Shown here in pieces: positions 1-5,681 of a DNA stretch of 8,453 nt. The notes under the pieces were generated by a model. It made no database searches, was not told where the DNA came from, and saw only the letters and a program-made list of their open reading frames with translations. Where the stretch lies: positions 1 to 8,453 of the forward strand of contig JACRGO010000176.1 of assembly GCA_016212295.1 (NCBI GenBank), given 5' to 3'. Numbering within the stretch: the first letter of the stretch is position 1; every line of letters begins with the position of its first letter. The stretch is from Nitrospinota bacterium. Lineage in GTDB: Bacteria > Nitrospinota > Nitrospinia > JACRGO01. The position numbers and the translations under genes were made by a program.

Positions 1-123
1 ATTGAGAATTATATGGATGAGAGGAATCTGTCGCCTAAGAGGTATATATGGAAGAAACAGGGAGAGGAGATTCTGAAAAAAATCTACAAGGCGCGCGCCA
101 CACTCGCAGTTCAAATGACATAA
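1..123 (+). CDS. IS630-type transposase, C-terminal end (partial)
   Basis: The open frame enters from the left edge and ends at TAA 121-123, giving the last 40 residues of a protein. The segment IENYMDERNLSPKRYIWKK followed by an EEILKKIYKARATL helix has the layout of the extreme C-terminus of IS630/Tc1-mariner DDE transposases: an I-x-x-Y helix, N-x-x-PK, an aromatic-x-W-K, then a final basic helix. The catalytic DDE residues would lie upstream, outside the window. The insertion sequence should end within a few tens of bases after the stop, but no inverted repeat can be confirmed because the other end is not visible. Whether the element is intact cannot be told. The family call rests on this short tail only. 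Confidence 0.6.
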   Translation: MENYMDERNLSPKRYIWKKQGEEILKKIYKARATLAVQMT

Positions 124-211
124 TTTGATCCACTTATTTAACGAACACTACGCTATTAAAGGCTTCAATTGTTAACAAGGGGTAACGGCTTGGGGTTTTG
201 GTCAGGTGAGT

Positions 212-374
212 ATGGATTGTCCAAAAATTGAAGGTGAACGAAGCACTGCATCTTGATCCAGAGGGTCGGGCATATCTGGCACGTGAGTTGTTGGCAAGTT
301 TGGATGCAATGAGCGATATTGAAGTTGAGCGGCTTTGGTTTGATGAGGCTATCCGAATGGCTCCACAGCCCTGA
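212..374 (+). pseudogene. Addiction-module antitoxin remnant, frameshifted
   Basis: An ATG at 212 with a good ribosome-binding site (AGGTGAG, four bases upstream) opens with MDCPKIEGE, then runs into a stop after 14 codons. Shifting by one base near position 239 restores a frame reading EALHLDPEGRAYLARELL and then ASLD...EVERLWFDEAIR, ending at TGA 372-374. This matches the 'putative addiction module component' antitoxins (TIGR02574-like), whose signature is L-x-P-E-x-R-x-x-L-A-x-x-L-L-x-S-L-D followed by W-x-x-E-A. The usual charged C-terminal tail after EAIR is missing, so the gene has both a one-base frameshift and a lost 3' end. No ParE-type toxin follows in 375-490. Inference: a dead toxin-antitoxin locus next to an insertion sequence. 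Confidence 0.55.
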
Positions 375-445
375 CGGGACTATGGAGCCAGCAAGGAATT
401 TTTTCATATTCTGGCACCTGTCTCCTGGATTCTGAATTCTTTTTT

Positions 446-461
446 AGTCCGCCCGAAGGGC
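446..461. repeat. GCCCGAAGGGC hairpin repeat, copy 1
   Basis: AGTCCGCCCGAAGGGC is found here and again exactly at 7154-7169. The core GCCC-GAA-GGGC folds into a short stem with a three-base loop, and both copies are followed by TTAA one or two bases later. This copy lies 29 bases upstream of the MFS transporter start. It may be a dispersed intergenic element or a short transcript-end hairpin; the function is unknown. Confidence 0.6.
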
Positions 462-490
462 TTTAAAACAACTTTTTGTAAGTTCATGGC

Positions 491-1729
491 ATGGCAAGGC
501 TTTTAAGCGAATACGAAAAACCCGAAAGAAAACACCACGAAATACTTTTCATGAGCTGGGTGGGGTGGGTCTTTGACTTCTATGACCTTATACTCTACAC
601 CTTCCTCGTTATCCCCATAGGCAAGGAACTCCACCTTTCCAACCTTTCTCTCTCCTACATACTCGGCGCGTCCCTCGCGGCCACCGCCGTTGGAGGAGTC
701 ATCTTCGGGGTCCTCGCTGACCATTATGGAAGAAAACCGGCGCTCCAGTGGACCATCCTTACCTATAGCCTGGGGACTTTTTTGAGCGGGTTTTCCCAGG
801 ACTTCACCTCTCTCATTTTTTTCAGGGTAATAACCGGCTTCGGGGTAGGGGGAGAATGGGCCACGGGCCAGACCTATATAGGAGAGACCTTCCCGCCGAA
901 GGTCAGGGGAAGGTATGGCGCCTTCATGCAAACCGGCGCGCCGGTTGGAATGGCCCTTGCGTCAATTGTCGGAGGATTCTTGACCCCTGAGATCGGATGG
1001 AGGGCCTGCTTTTTTATCTCCGCGTTGCCCGCGTTGTCAGTGGTATACATACGGAAGAAACTCCCTGAGTCGGACATGTGGCTTGCAAGAAGGGCAGCGC
1101 CGGATGAGTCCGCCGCGCTTGGAAAATTCTTTTCCCTTTTTTCCAGGGAATACAGGAAACTTTTCGCGCAGGCCCTTATACTGACCATCTTTGACATGTC
1201 GGCGTACTGGTTCACTTATTCGTGGATGCCTGGATACCTGAACCAGCAAAGGGGATTTTCCATAGCCAAGTCAGCGCTGTGGATGATCGTCACGCAGGCC
1301 GGCGGCTTTTTAGGATACCTGAGCTTCGGATTTTTCGCTGACAAGTTCGGCAGGCGCCCCGCCTACAGCGTCTACTCCGTAATCATGGCCTTGGGGCTTG
1401 TCATGATCACGCTTCTATGGGACCTTATCGCCGCCAACCCTTCATTGATCCTTGTCTTCATGTTCCTTGTCGGTTTCGGCACCGGGATGTTCAGCGGCTA
1501 TGGTCCCTTGTTTTCGGAACTGTTCCCCACCTCCATCAGGAACACCGCCATGGGCTCGGCCTTTAATCTCGCGAGGGGAGTGCAATTCCTTACCCCCGTT
1601 GCGATAGCGGTAATCGCGGAAAGATACGGCCTTGGCGGAGGCATTTCCCTTGCCGCTTTGTTCGCCCTGCTCACCGGGGCCTGGATATGGACCTTCCCCG
1701 AGACCAAGGGCAAGAGGCTCGAATCCTGA
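491..1729 (+). CDS. MFS transporter, SHS/MHS-type organic acid:H+ symporter
   Basis: This 412-residue protein has the length and about 12 hydrophobic segments of a major facilitator. The signature loop between helices 2 and 3 is GVLADHYGRK (residues 73-82), repeated in the second half as GFFADKFGRR (280-289). Helix 4-5 carries GFGVGGEWATG (116-126) and RGRYGAFMQTGAPVG (139-153). Helix 1 carries the acidic DFYDL (29-33), and the C-terminus has PETKG (403-407). This set is typical of the sialate:H+ and metabolite:H+ symporter families, which move monocarboxylates, sialic acid or aromatic acids across the inner membrane. The substrate cannot be read from sequence. The ATG at 486 gives only a six-codon frame; the ATG at 491 has a weak ribosome-binding site. 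The gene converges on the arsenic operon with 27 bases between stops and no clear terminator, so a shared function is not implied. Confidence 0.85.
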   Translation: MARLLSEYEKPERKHHEILFMSWVGWVFDFYDLILYTFLVIPIGKELHLSNLSLSYILGASLAATAVGGVIFGVLADHYGRKPALQWTILTYSLGTFLSGFSQDFTSLIFFRVITGFGVGGEWATGQTYIGETFPPKVRGRYGAFMQTGAPVGMALASIVGGFLTPEIGWRACFFISALPALSVVYIRKKLPESDMWLARRAAPDESAALGKFFSLFSREYRKLFAQALILTIFDMSAYWFTYSWMPGYLNQQRGFSIAKSALWMIVTQAGGFLGYLSFGFFADKFGRRPAYSVYSVIMALGLVMITLLWDLIAANPSLILVFMFLVGFGTGMFSGYGPLFSELFPTSIRNTAMGSAFNLARGVQFLTPVAIAVIAERYGLGGGISLAALFALLTGAWIWTFPETKGKRLES

Positions 1730-1756
1730 GTTTAGGGGAACATGACTTTGCCGGAA

Positions 1757-1999
1757 TCAGCCACTCAAGTTTGACAAGGCTTCCTTCAGTTCATCAAAAC
1801 CCGGGACCTTTCCTGATAAAATGATTTTCCCGTCCACCACCACGGCGGGCGTTAGCCTGATCCCCAATTTGACATACTCCCGCACGTCGTATTTGTGCTC
1901 GATCGCGGCCTCCAGGTTTAACTCCTTGCAAACCTCTCTGACCACTTTTTCCGTGGCTTGGCATCTGGCGCAGCCAGGACCAGCGATTTGAATTTTCAT
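1757..1999 (-). CDS. Small thioredoxin-like CxxC protein (redox-active disulfide protein 2 type)
   Basis: The 80-residue protein starts MKIQIAGPGCARCQ, placing a C10-A-R-C13 redox pair after the first strand. TPAVVVDGKIILSGKVP (residues 50-66) supplies the cis-proline TP and the last two strands of a minimal thioredoxin fold. This matches the thioredoxin_3 / MTH895-TM0996 group of cytoplasmic small disulfide proteins. Such genes commonly follow ArsP/DUF318-family permeases, and here the gene lies directly downstream of a permease stump and at the end of the arsenic operon. It may reduce an operon partner such as the thioredoxin-type ArsC, or may have served the lost permease; this is inference. 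The start is firm: an AGGAGG ribosome-binding site lies about nine bases upstream of the ATG. The length is normal for the family and the protein looks intact. Confidence 0.85.
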   Translation of the reverse strand: MKIQIAGPGCARCQATEKVVREVCKELNLEAAIEHKYDVREYVKLGIRLTPAVVVDGKIILSGKVPGFDELKEALSNLSG

Positions 2000-2011
2000 G
2001 GCGCGTCCCTC

Positions 2012-2257
2012 CTAAAAAATAAAGTTGCCGAAAAACCAACCCATAAGAGTTCCAGTGGCGATGATGACCGGCACATAGACCAGGGCCATTTTCACTCCAA
2101 ATACCCTTGCTATGGCCAGCCAGTTGGGGAGGCTTATGCCGGGAGCGCTCAGGAGCAGGCCGCCACCAGAAAACTCGCCCCGGCGGCCAGGGGGAAGGAT
2201 TTGATCCTGCTGGCCTTTTCTGGCCATTAAACCGGCGATCAAAAGTTCGGTAATCAT
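2012..2257 (-). pseudogene. Truncated ArsP/DUF318 (YraQ-type) permease remnant
   Basis: The last 50 residues of this 81-residue frame, beginning GGGLLLSAPGISLPN and ending GTLMGWFFGNFIF, match the C-terminus of DUF318 permeases. Their final helices carry the conserved L-L-x-[AS]-P-[GA]-x-S-L-P-N motif, a V-x-G-x-K-x-x-L-V-Y-V stretch and a last glycine-rich helix. Full proteins have about 300-350 residues and eight or more helices; this frame has one or two. The first 12 residues (MITELLIAGLMA, after a GGAAAGGA ribosome-binding site) could be the original amino terminus, followed by a short non-membrane bridge. An internal deletion joining both ends is the simplest reading. ArsP-type relatives export organoarsenicals, which fits the operon. 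It is very unlikely to transport. The ATG could also be used further upstream at 2350, but that frame overlaps the previous gene. Confidence 0.65.
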
Positions 2258-2282
2258 GGCATTTCCTTTCCTGCCGCACCAT

Positions 2283-2741
2283 TCATCTCGGCATGTTTTT
2301 GTTGATGATGTCTCCTCTTTCTCCAAGCAGATCCATGGCCCGGTATTCATAAGCCGGCAGCCGCGTGATTTCCAAAAGTTCCGCCGGAGAAGCAGTGAGC
2401 ATTTTAAGACTCAAGGCGTCCGCCATTTTTTCCACCCTGTCTATCATCTCCGCCGGGAGCGGTTTCCCCTGGCCCCTCAAGCGGCGGATTTCATCTTCCA
2501 GGTCGGCCTGCTCCCTTGGGAAGACCCCGGGTTTTAAACGGACCTGATAGGCGTCTCCCGTGGATATTCGCTGGATTATGAATCCCATGCCAATGGAATT
2601 ATCCACGCGAAGGGTCTGAAAATTAATCCTGGCGCCGGTCATCACCATGGCAGCGTCAATAAGACAGGGACTGTTTTTAGAGACCGCCCGCAGGAAGGAA
2701 AACTCTTCAAACTTAATGGGATAGAGCAGTTTTTTATACAT
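2283..2741 (-). CDS. FmdE-like domain protein, N-terminally truncated (tentative)
   Basis: This 152-residue cytoplasmic protein has no membrane segment. A strong GGGAGGGAG ribosome-binding site precedes its ATG, and only two bases separate it from the acr3 stop, so it is co-transcribed and probably translationally coupled. Residues 26-71 follow the core of FmdE (PF02663) proteins: a cysteine then DA (C26, D29-A30), TG (35-36), a D-x-x-x-G turn, F-x-x-x-R-x-S-T-G (residues 54-62) and V-R-L-K-P (67-71). A charged helical region follows (residues 76-115). The family's amino-terminal G-H-x-C-P metal site and its C-terminal CxxC zinc knuckle are absent. Instead the protein starts MYKKLLYPIKFEEFS, which resembles the first strand of universal stress proteins. 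It may be a degraded or a specialised FmdE relative. Its function in arsenic resistance, if any, is unknown. Confidence 0.45.
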   Translation of the reverse strand: MYKKLLYPIKFEEFSFLRAVSKNSPCLIDAAMVMTGARINFQTLRVDNSIGMGFIIQRISTGDAYQVRLKPGVFPREQADLEDEIRRLRGQGKPLPAEMIDRVEKMADALSLKMLTASPAELLEITRLPAYEYRAMDLLGERGDIINKNMPR

Positions 2742-2743
2742 GG

Positions 2744-3796
2744 TCACTCCCTCCCCTTGAAAAATATGAATTCGGTCCTCTTGGCGAACCAAACCAGGGC
2801 CAGCATGACCGGCACCTCGATCAAGGGGCCGATCACGGTGGCCAGGGCCACGGCGGGATTAAAGGCCGTGATGGCTATGGCTATGGCGATCTCGAAGTCC
2901 CTGCCAGTGGAATTGAATCCCACGGCAACGGCGTCTTTGTAGTTCAAACCCAATTTCCATCCCGCCAGATAAACCGCCACGAACATGATCCAGAAAAAGA
3001 GCGTCATGGGAACGGCCAGTTGTATTATAAAAAGGGGCCGCTCCAGTATCAGATCTCCCTTCAAGGCAAACATGACGATAAGGGTGAAAAGGAGTCCGAG
3101 GATGGACAGGGTGTCCAGATGGAATTTCAGTCCGTGAAACCATTTTTCCCCGAATCTCTTCACGCCCCAAAACCTGGTCAGCATTCCCGCGACAAGGGGA
3201 ATGCCGAGATATAAAACCACGCTCTCCCCTACAACCCAAACGTCAAACCGGATGTCCCCAAGAAGAAATTTCGCGTAAACGGGAATCAGGATCATTTGAA
3301 CGATGGAGTTGAAGGCCACCAGGATGATCGCCAGCGGGCCGTTGCCCGCCGAGAGGTAGGTGAAGACGATGACCATGGCGATGCACGGCGCAATCCCGTA
3401 AAGCACAAGGCCGGTGTATAAATCCGGCTCTTCGCTGAGAAACATCTTTGCGAGAAAGAGCATGAAAAAGGGGGCGACGGCATAATTAAAGAAGGCGACA
3501 ATCAGGAGTTGTTTTGGCGAGCGGACCGCCTGCCCCAAATCCTCAAACTTGATGTTGGCCATGGCCGGATACATCATCATGAATAGCCCCGCCACCACCC
3601 CCAACGCGAGGGTGTTGGGGATGCTGAATTCATAAGAGCCGTAAAAAAGGGCTTTTATGGCGTCAATGGGCGGAGTCAGTTGAAAGTTGGAAATGCCGTA
3701 TGCCTTGCCCAGGGCGATGCCCGCCGCCATGCTGAAAAGGACAAAAAAGGGCAGCAGCCTGAAATTGTGAAGTTTTCCCCTCAAGGATTTTATCAA
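2744..3796 (-). CDS. acr3: Arsenite efflux permease ACR3
   Basis: This inner-membrane protein has about ten helices and belongs to the BART-superfamily ACR3 transporters, which expel As(OH)3, and in some cases antimonite, using the proton gradient. Family landmarks with numbering from the TTG start: MMMYPAMANIKFEDL (73-87), APCIAMVIVFTYLSAGN (136-152) with the essential cysteine at 138, GFNSTGRDFEIAIA (293-306), and GPLIEVPVML (323-332) with the conserved glutamate at 327. The open frame extends to an ATG at 3904, but the first 36 codons cross the 3824-3895 hairpin and overlap arsC. The TTG at 3796 instead has AGGTGGAG seven bases upstream and gives 350 residues, the usual length, with the first helix 12 residues in. 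The TTG start is therefore preferred. The gene follows arsC in the operon with a 64-base gap that holds the repeat. Confidence 0.93.
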   Translation of the reverse strand: MIKSLRGKLHNFRLLPFFVLFSMAAGIALGKAYGISNFQLTPPIDAIKALFYGSYEFSIPNTLALGVVAGLFMMMYPAMANIKFEDLGQAVRSPKQLLIVAFFNYAVAPFFMLFLAKMFLSEEPDLYTGLVLYGIAPCIAMVIVFTYLSAGNGPLAIILVAFNSIVQMILIPVYAKFLLGDIRFDVWVVGESVVLYLGIPLVAGMLTRFWGVKRFGEKWFHGLKFHLDTLSILGLLFTLIVMFALKGDLILERPLFIIQLAVPMTLFFWIMFVAVYLAGWKLGLNYKDAVAVGFNSTGRDFEIAIAIAITAFNPAVALATVIGPLIEVPVMLALVWFAKRTEFIFFKGRE

Positions 3797-3823
3797 TTTT
3801 TTTCTCCACCTGAAAATCCTTTT

Positions 3824-3895
3824 TTCACACAAAGGCACTGAGGACACAAAGGGGAAAAAACTAAAAACTTTGTGTTCTTTGTGTCTTCGTGTGAG
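3824..3895. repeat. Inverted repeat of the CACAAAG/CACGAAG type between arsC and acr3
   Basis: Two 28-base arms (3824-3851 and 3868-3895) pair at 22 of 28 positions around a 16-base loop. The arms are built from reiterated ACACAAAG, ACACGAAG and GGCACTGAGG units. Intergenic repeats of this style are common in many environmental bacterial genomes. The right arm and part of the loop are read as the last residues of ArsC, and the left arm as the spurious front of ACR3. This indicates insertion into a once tighter arsC-acr3 junction. Confidence 0.75.
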
Positions 3896-4343
3896 TATTT
3901 TCATTCTTCTTTGTGAGCCGAAGGCTCATGAGTGTTTCATTGTAAAACCGAAGAAAGCGGTCCTTGATTTCATCCCTGACCCTGCGGAATTCGGCCAGGA
4001 CTTCCTCTGCCGTGCCCGTGGCTATAGCCGGGTCCGTAAAGGGGAAGTGAAGCTTGGAACGAACCTTGCCGCTGAAAACCGGACAGGTCTCCTTGGCGCT
4101 GTCGCACACCGTGATGACATAAGCAAAATTTTGATCCTGGAACTGGTCCACGGTTTTTGGAAAATGTCCGCTGATATTCACTCCCGCTTCCTTCATGACC
4201 CGGACCGCCTTGGGGTGGACCTCTTTTGCCGGGTGGGTCCCTGCGGAATAAATTTCAAGATCAGGCGCGATGGATTTTAAAAACCCTTCCGCCATCTGGC
4301 TTCTGCAGGAATTACCGGTGCAGAGGATTAGAATCTTGCTCAT
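3861..4343 (-). CDS. arsC: Arsenate reductase ArsC, thioredoxin-coupled LMW-phosphatase type
   Basis: This cytoplasmic enzyme reduces arsenate to arsenite. The phosphate loop is C8-T-G-N-S-C13-R14-S15, the second and third redox cysteines are C80 and C87 in CDSAKETC, and the catalytic aspartate is D104 in FTDPA. This is the Staphylococcus aureus pI258 pattern (C10, C82, C89), recycled by thioredoxin rather than glutaredoxin. The body ends near residue 132 (EFRRVRDEIKDRF). Residues from about 139 on are encoded by a GAGCC-TTC-GGCTC hairpin and then by the right arm of the 3824-3895 repeat (ENTHTKTQRTQSF), giving 160 residues against the usual 130-145. The ATG overlaps the arsR stop by one base (TAATG), so the two are translationally coupled. 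All catalytic residues are present, and the odd tail probably does not abolish activity. Confidence 0.93.
   Translation of the reverse strand: MSKILILCTGNSCRSQMAEGFLKSIAPDLEIYSAGTHPAKEVHPKAVRVMKEAGVNISGHFPKTVDQFQDQNFAYVITVCDSAKETCPVFSGKVRSKLHFPFTDPAIATGTAEEVLAEFRRVRDEIKDRFLRFYNETLMSLRLTKKNENTHTKTQRTQSF
3914..3928. repeat. Perfect TGAGCC-GAA-GGCTCA hairpin inside the arsC 3' end
   Basis: A 6-bp perfect stem with a GAA loop lies 18 bases beyond the right arm of the 3824-3895 repeat. It has the same design as the GCCC-GAA-GGGC hairpins at 451-461 and 7159-7169. It encodes residues just after the natural ArsC end and probably belongs to the inserted sequence. Confidence 0.45.
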
Positions 4344-4717
4344 TATTTCTTCTCATTGCATTTAAAGCCGATGACGCATTTTCCGTTTTCCCGCAAGGCC
4401 AATCGGGAGTGGATTTTCCCGGCATCGTCTGAAAAAACGTCCTGGAAATGTTTTTTCATCAAGGAAAATATCGCCTTGAAAAAAGGGGGGAGTTCGGGGT
4501 TAAGCCCGTAATAGACCCATGTCCCCTCGCGGGCCACCGTCACCAGCTTCGAATTTTTGAGCAGGGCCAGGCTTTTGGAAACCCGGTATTGGGGCAGATG
4601 GAGGGCGTCCACTATTTCACAGACGCATAGTTTCTTTCCCGCTTGCAGGAGGAGGTTCAGGATTCTGAGGCGGGTTACGTCCCCCAGTGCCTTAAATATA
4701 TCCGCGTATTCGTTCAT
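4343..4717 (-). CDS. arsR: ArsR/SmtB-family arsenite-responsive repressor
   Basis: This 124-residue winged-helix dimer represses the operon until As(III) binds. Residues 1-20 (MNEYADIFKALGDVTRLRIL) form the family's first helices. KLCVCEIVDALHLPQYRVSK (29-48) holds the As(III) pair C31-x-C33 (family motif ELCVCDL) at the start of the metal-binding helix and the DNA recognition helix after it. LVTVAREGTWVYYGLN (58-73) is the beta-hairpin wing. The frame is open up to an ATG at 4798, but that codon lies inside the operator and at the predicted -10 region, upstream of the expected transcript start, so the ATG at 4717 is chosen despite a weak ribosome-binding site. Two more cysteines near the C-terminus (GKCVIGFKC) might bind metal too; this is only suggestive. 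First gene of the ars operon, overlapping arsC by one base. Confidence 0.93.
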   Translation of the reverse strand: MNEYADIFKALGDVTRLRILNLLLQAGKKLCVCEIVDALHLPQYRVSKSLALLKNSKLVTVAREGTWVYYGLNPELPPFFKAIFSLMKKHFQDVFSDDAGKIHSRLALRENGKCVIGFKCNEKK

Positions 4718-4742
4718 GGCTCGACGTGGCCGCAACCAAAAT
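4712..4742. repeat. 31-bp dispersed element, copy 1 (arsR start)
   Basis: Positions 4712-4742 match 5682-5712 at 27 of 31 bases, including an unbroken TGGCCGCAACCAAAAT. On the minus strand it reads ATTTTGGTTGCGGCC, a short variable part, then CCATGAAC. Here that ATG is the arsR start codon, so the element supplies the 5' untranslated end and first codons of arsR. Confidence 0.6.
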
Positions 4743-4767
4743 AAATTTCGACGTTTTAAAACTGTTG

Positions 4768-4805
4768 AATATATATGCCTATATGCTCTTTTTTGCATAT
4801 AATAT
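4768..4805 (-). promoter_or_regulatory. arsR operator: Likely ArsR operator
   Basis: An inverted repeat of AATATATATGC (4768-4778) and GCATATAATAT (4795-4805) pairs at 9 of 11 positions, with a third direct TATATGC half-site at 4780-4786. The right arm covers the predicted -10 box and the left part covers the transcript start. AT-rich palindromes of this kind are the usual target of ArsR repressors, so this is read as autoregulation of the ars operon. Confidence 0.55.
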
Positions 4806-4828
4806 AACGCTTTTTATTTTTTTGTCAA
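4801..4828 (-). promoter_or_regulatory. Sigma-70 promoter of the ars operon
   Basis: On the minus strand, a perfect TTGACA -35 box (4823-4828) is followed after 16 bases by TATATT (4801-4806); an overlapping TATTAT at 18 bases is the alternative. The transcript would start near 4794, about 77 bases before the arsR ATG. The -10 box is inside the palindromic operator. Confidence 0.65.
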
Positions 4829-4977
4829 GAGAAAATGGCAAAGCGGCGGGATGAAAATGGAGAGAGATATCTTAGGTAAGGAAAATGCCGGGTGAATTCA
4901 TTTTGCATCTTTACTGCGCCTGATGAATAATTAGCGGCGGCAGCTTTTTGAAGTCCGCTGGATTATTTATTCGGCAT

Positions 4978-5242
4978 TTATTTTACTAAAGCGTGTGGAA
5001 AATTTGGACTTTCTGGATTTACTATCAACTTCCTATGGCCTGGCGATATAATCAAATCCATATCTTCCATCAGCGGTTGTTACCTCGCGGTGGCTATTGG
5101 TTTTTAACTTAAGTTGAAGCGCAATATGATCTGGAATACATAAAAGCAAAGCTCCTTTATCAACCATTGCTTTAACTGTAATCATCTTGAGCTTTGTTAA
5201 CCGGGGATTTTTTAACTTTATCCCCGCATGAACATATCCCAT
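4978..5242 (-). pseudogene. Clan AA aspartic protease (retropepsin-like), internally deleted
   Basis: From ATG 5242 (AGGA ribosome-binding site nine bases upstream) the frame reads MGYVHAGIKLKNP, then TVKAMVDKGALLLCIP and HREVTTADG. This is the amino half of a single-domain clan AA aspartic protease, in which the active site is normally V-D-[TS]-G-A. Here T is replaced by K, a one-base change. The 69-residue frame stops at 5033, but another frame continues: MEDMDLIISPGHRKLIVNP, then ESPNFPHALVK and a TAA at 4978-4980. That is the family's C-terminus. The middle, roughly 40-50 residues with the second half of the fold, is missing. At the junction GATGGA fits both TADG and (P)MED coding, so a deletion between short direct repeats is likely. 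The protein is dead on two counts. No partner gene is seen beside it. Confidence 0.75.
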
Positions 5243-5271
5243 GATTTATTTTCCTGAAAAAACCGCTCAAT

Positions 5272-5670
5272 TCAGGTGTGAGCCGGTGGCTGTCCCTCGC
5301 AAACGGCCTGGGCAACGGCATACCGGGAGTCATGGGTAATGGACAAGTGCAATGCCGAGCCGCCGATCTTTCTTAAAACCTCTTGCGCCCTGGAATAGAG
5401 TTTCACCCCGGGCTTTCCTCCTCCCAATGGGCTGACAATTTCCACGTCGGTCCACTTGATGCCCTCGCTGATACCCGTCCCCAATGCTTTGGCCACCGCT
5501 TCCTTTGCTGCGAACCGCGCCGCGAAATGCATGGCCGGACTTCCTTTTTTCTGGCAGTACTCGATTTCAGTTAGACTGAATATCCTTGACAGAAAACGGC
5601 CGCCATACCGCTCGATGGAGCGTTGGATCCTATCCACTTCCATGATGTCGATGCCGATTCCTATAATCAT
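5272..5670 (-). CDS. acpS: Holo-[acyl-carrier-protein] synthase
   Basis: AcpS transfers 4'-phosphopantetheine from coenzyme A to the serine of acyl carrier protein, making it active for fatty acid synthesis. The 132-residue protein has the expected size. It begins MIIGIGIDIMEVDRI with the Mg-binding D8, has RFAAKEAVAKALGTG (52-66) with the catalytic and metal glutamate E57, and ends with LSITHDSRYAVAQAV (109-123), the LSI-[ST]-H-[DS] motif. The ATG at 5670 is preferred because it matches the family amino terminus. In-frame ATG 5697 would add nine residues, and an ATG at 5687 in another frame opens a six-codon peptide (MNYHEK) whose TGA overlaps the acpS ATG as ATGA. Both upstream ATGs lie in the 31-bp repeat, and no clear Shine-Dalgarno precedes the chosen start. 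The gene stands alone here, away from its frequent pdxJ or nnrD neighbours. Confidence 0.92.
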   Translation of the reverse strand: MIIGIGIDIMEVDRIQRSIERYGGRFLSRIFSLTEIEYCQKKGSPAMHFAARFAAKEAVAKALGTGISEGIKWTDVEIVSPLGGGKPGVKLYSRAQEVLRKIGGSALHLSITHDSRYAVAQAVCEGQPPAHT

Positions 5671-5681
5671 TTTTCGTGATA

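Noticed and set aside
165-407. Minus-strand 80-residue frame
   Set aside because: It lies opposite the antitoxin remnant, has no ribosome-binding site of note and no recognisable motif.
503-931. Minus-strand 142-residue frame opposite the MFS transporter
   Set aside because: Antisense shadow; the plus-strand frame carries all conserved MFS motifs.
1730-1756. Bidirectional terminator between the MFS gene and the thioredoxin gene
   Set aside because: The 27 bases contain no stem of useful length or U-run.
1794-2282. Minus-strand 162-residue frame spanning the thioredoxin and permease stump
   Set aside because: It runs in the wrong frame through the intact CxxC gene and has a low-complexity, tryptophan- and arginine-rich shadow composition.
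3797-3904. 36-residue amino-terminal extension of ACR3 from the ATG at 3904
   Set aside because: It is encoded by the hairpin repeat and overlaps arsC; the TTG at 3796 has a better ribosome-binding site and gives the normal length.
4718-4798. 27-residue amino-terminal extension of ArsR from the ATG at 4798
   Set aside because: The ATG lies within the operator and at the -10 region, upstream of the predicted transcript start, and the extra residues do not resemble the ArsR family start.
4829-4977. Small gene between the ars promoter and the protease remnant
   Set aside because: Only short frames such as a 14-codon frame from 4850 are present, with no conserved pattern; no RNA gene could be recognised either.
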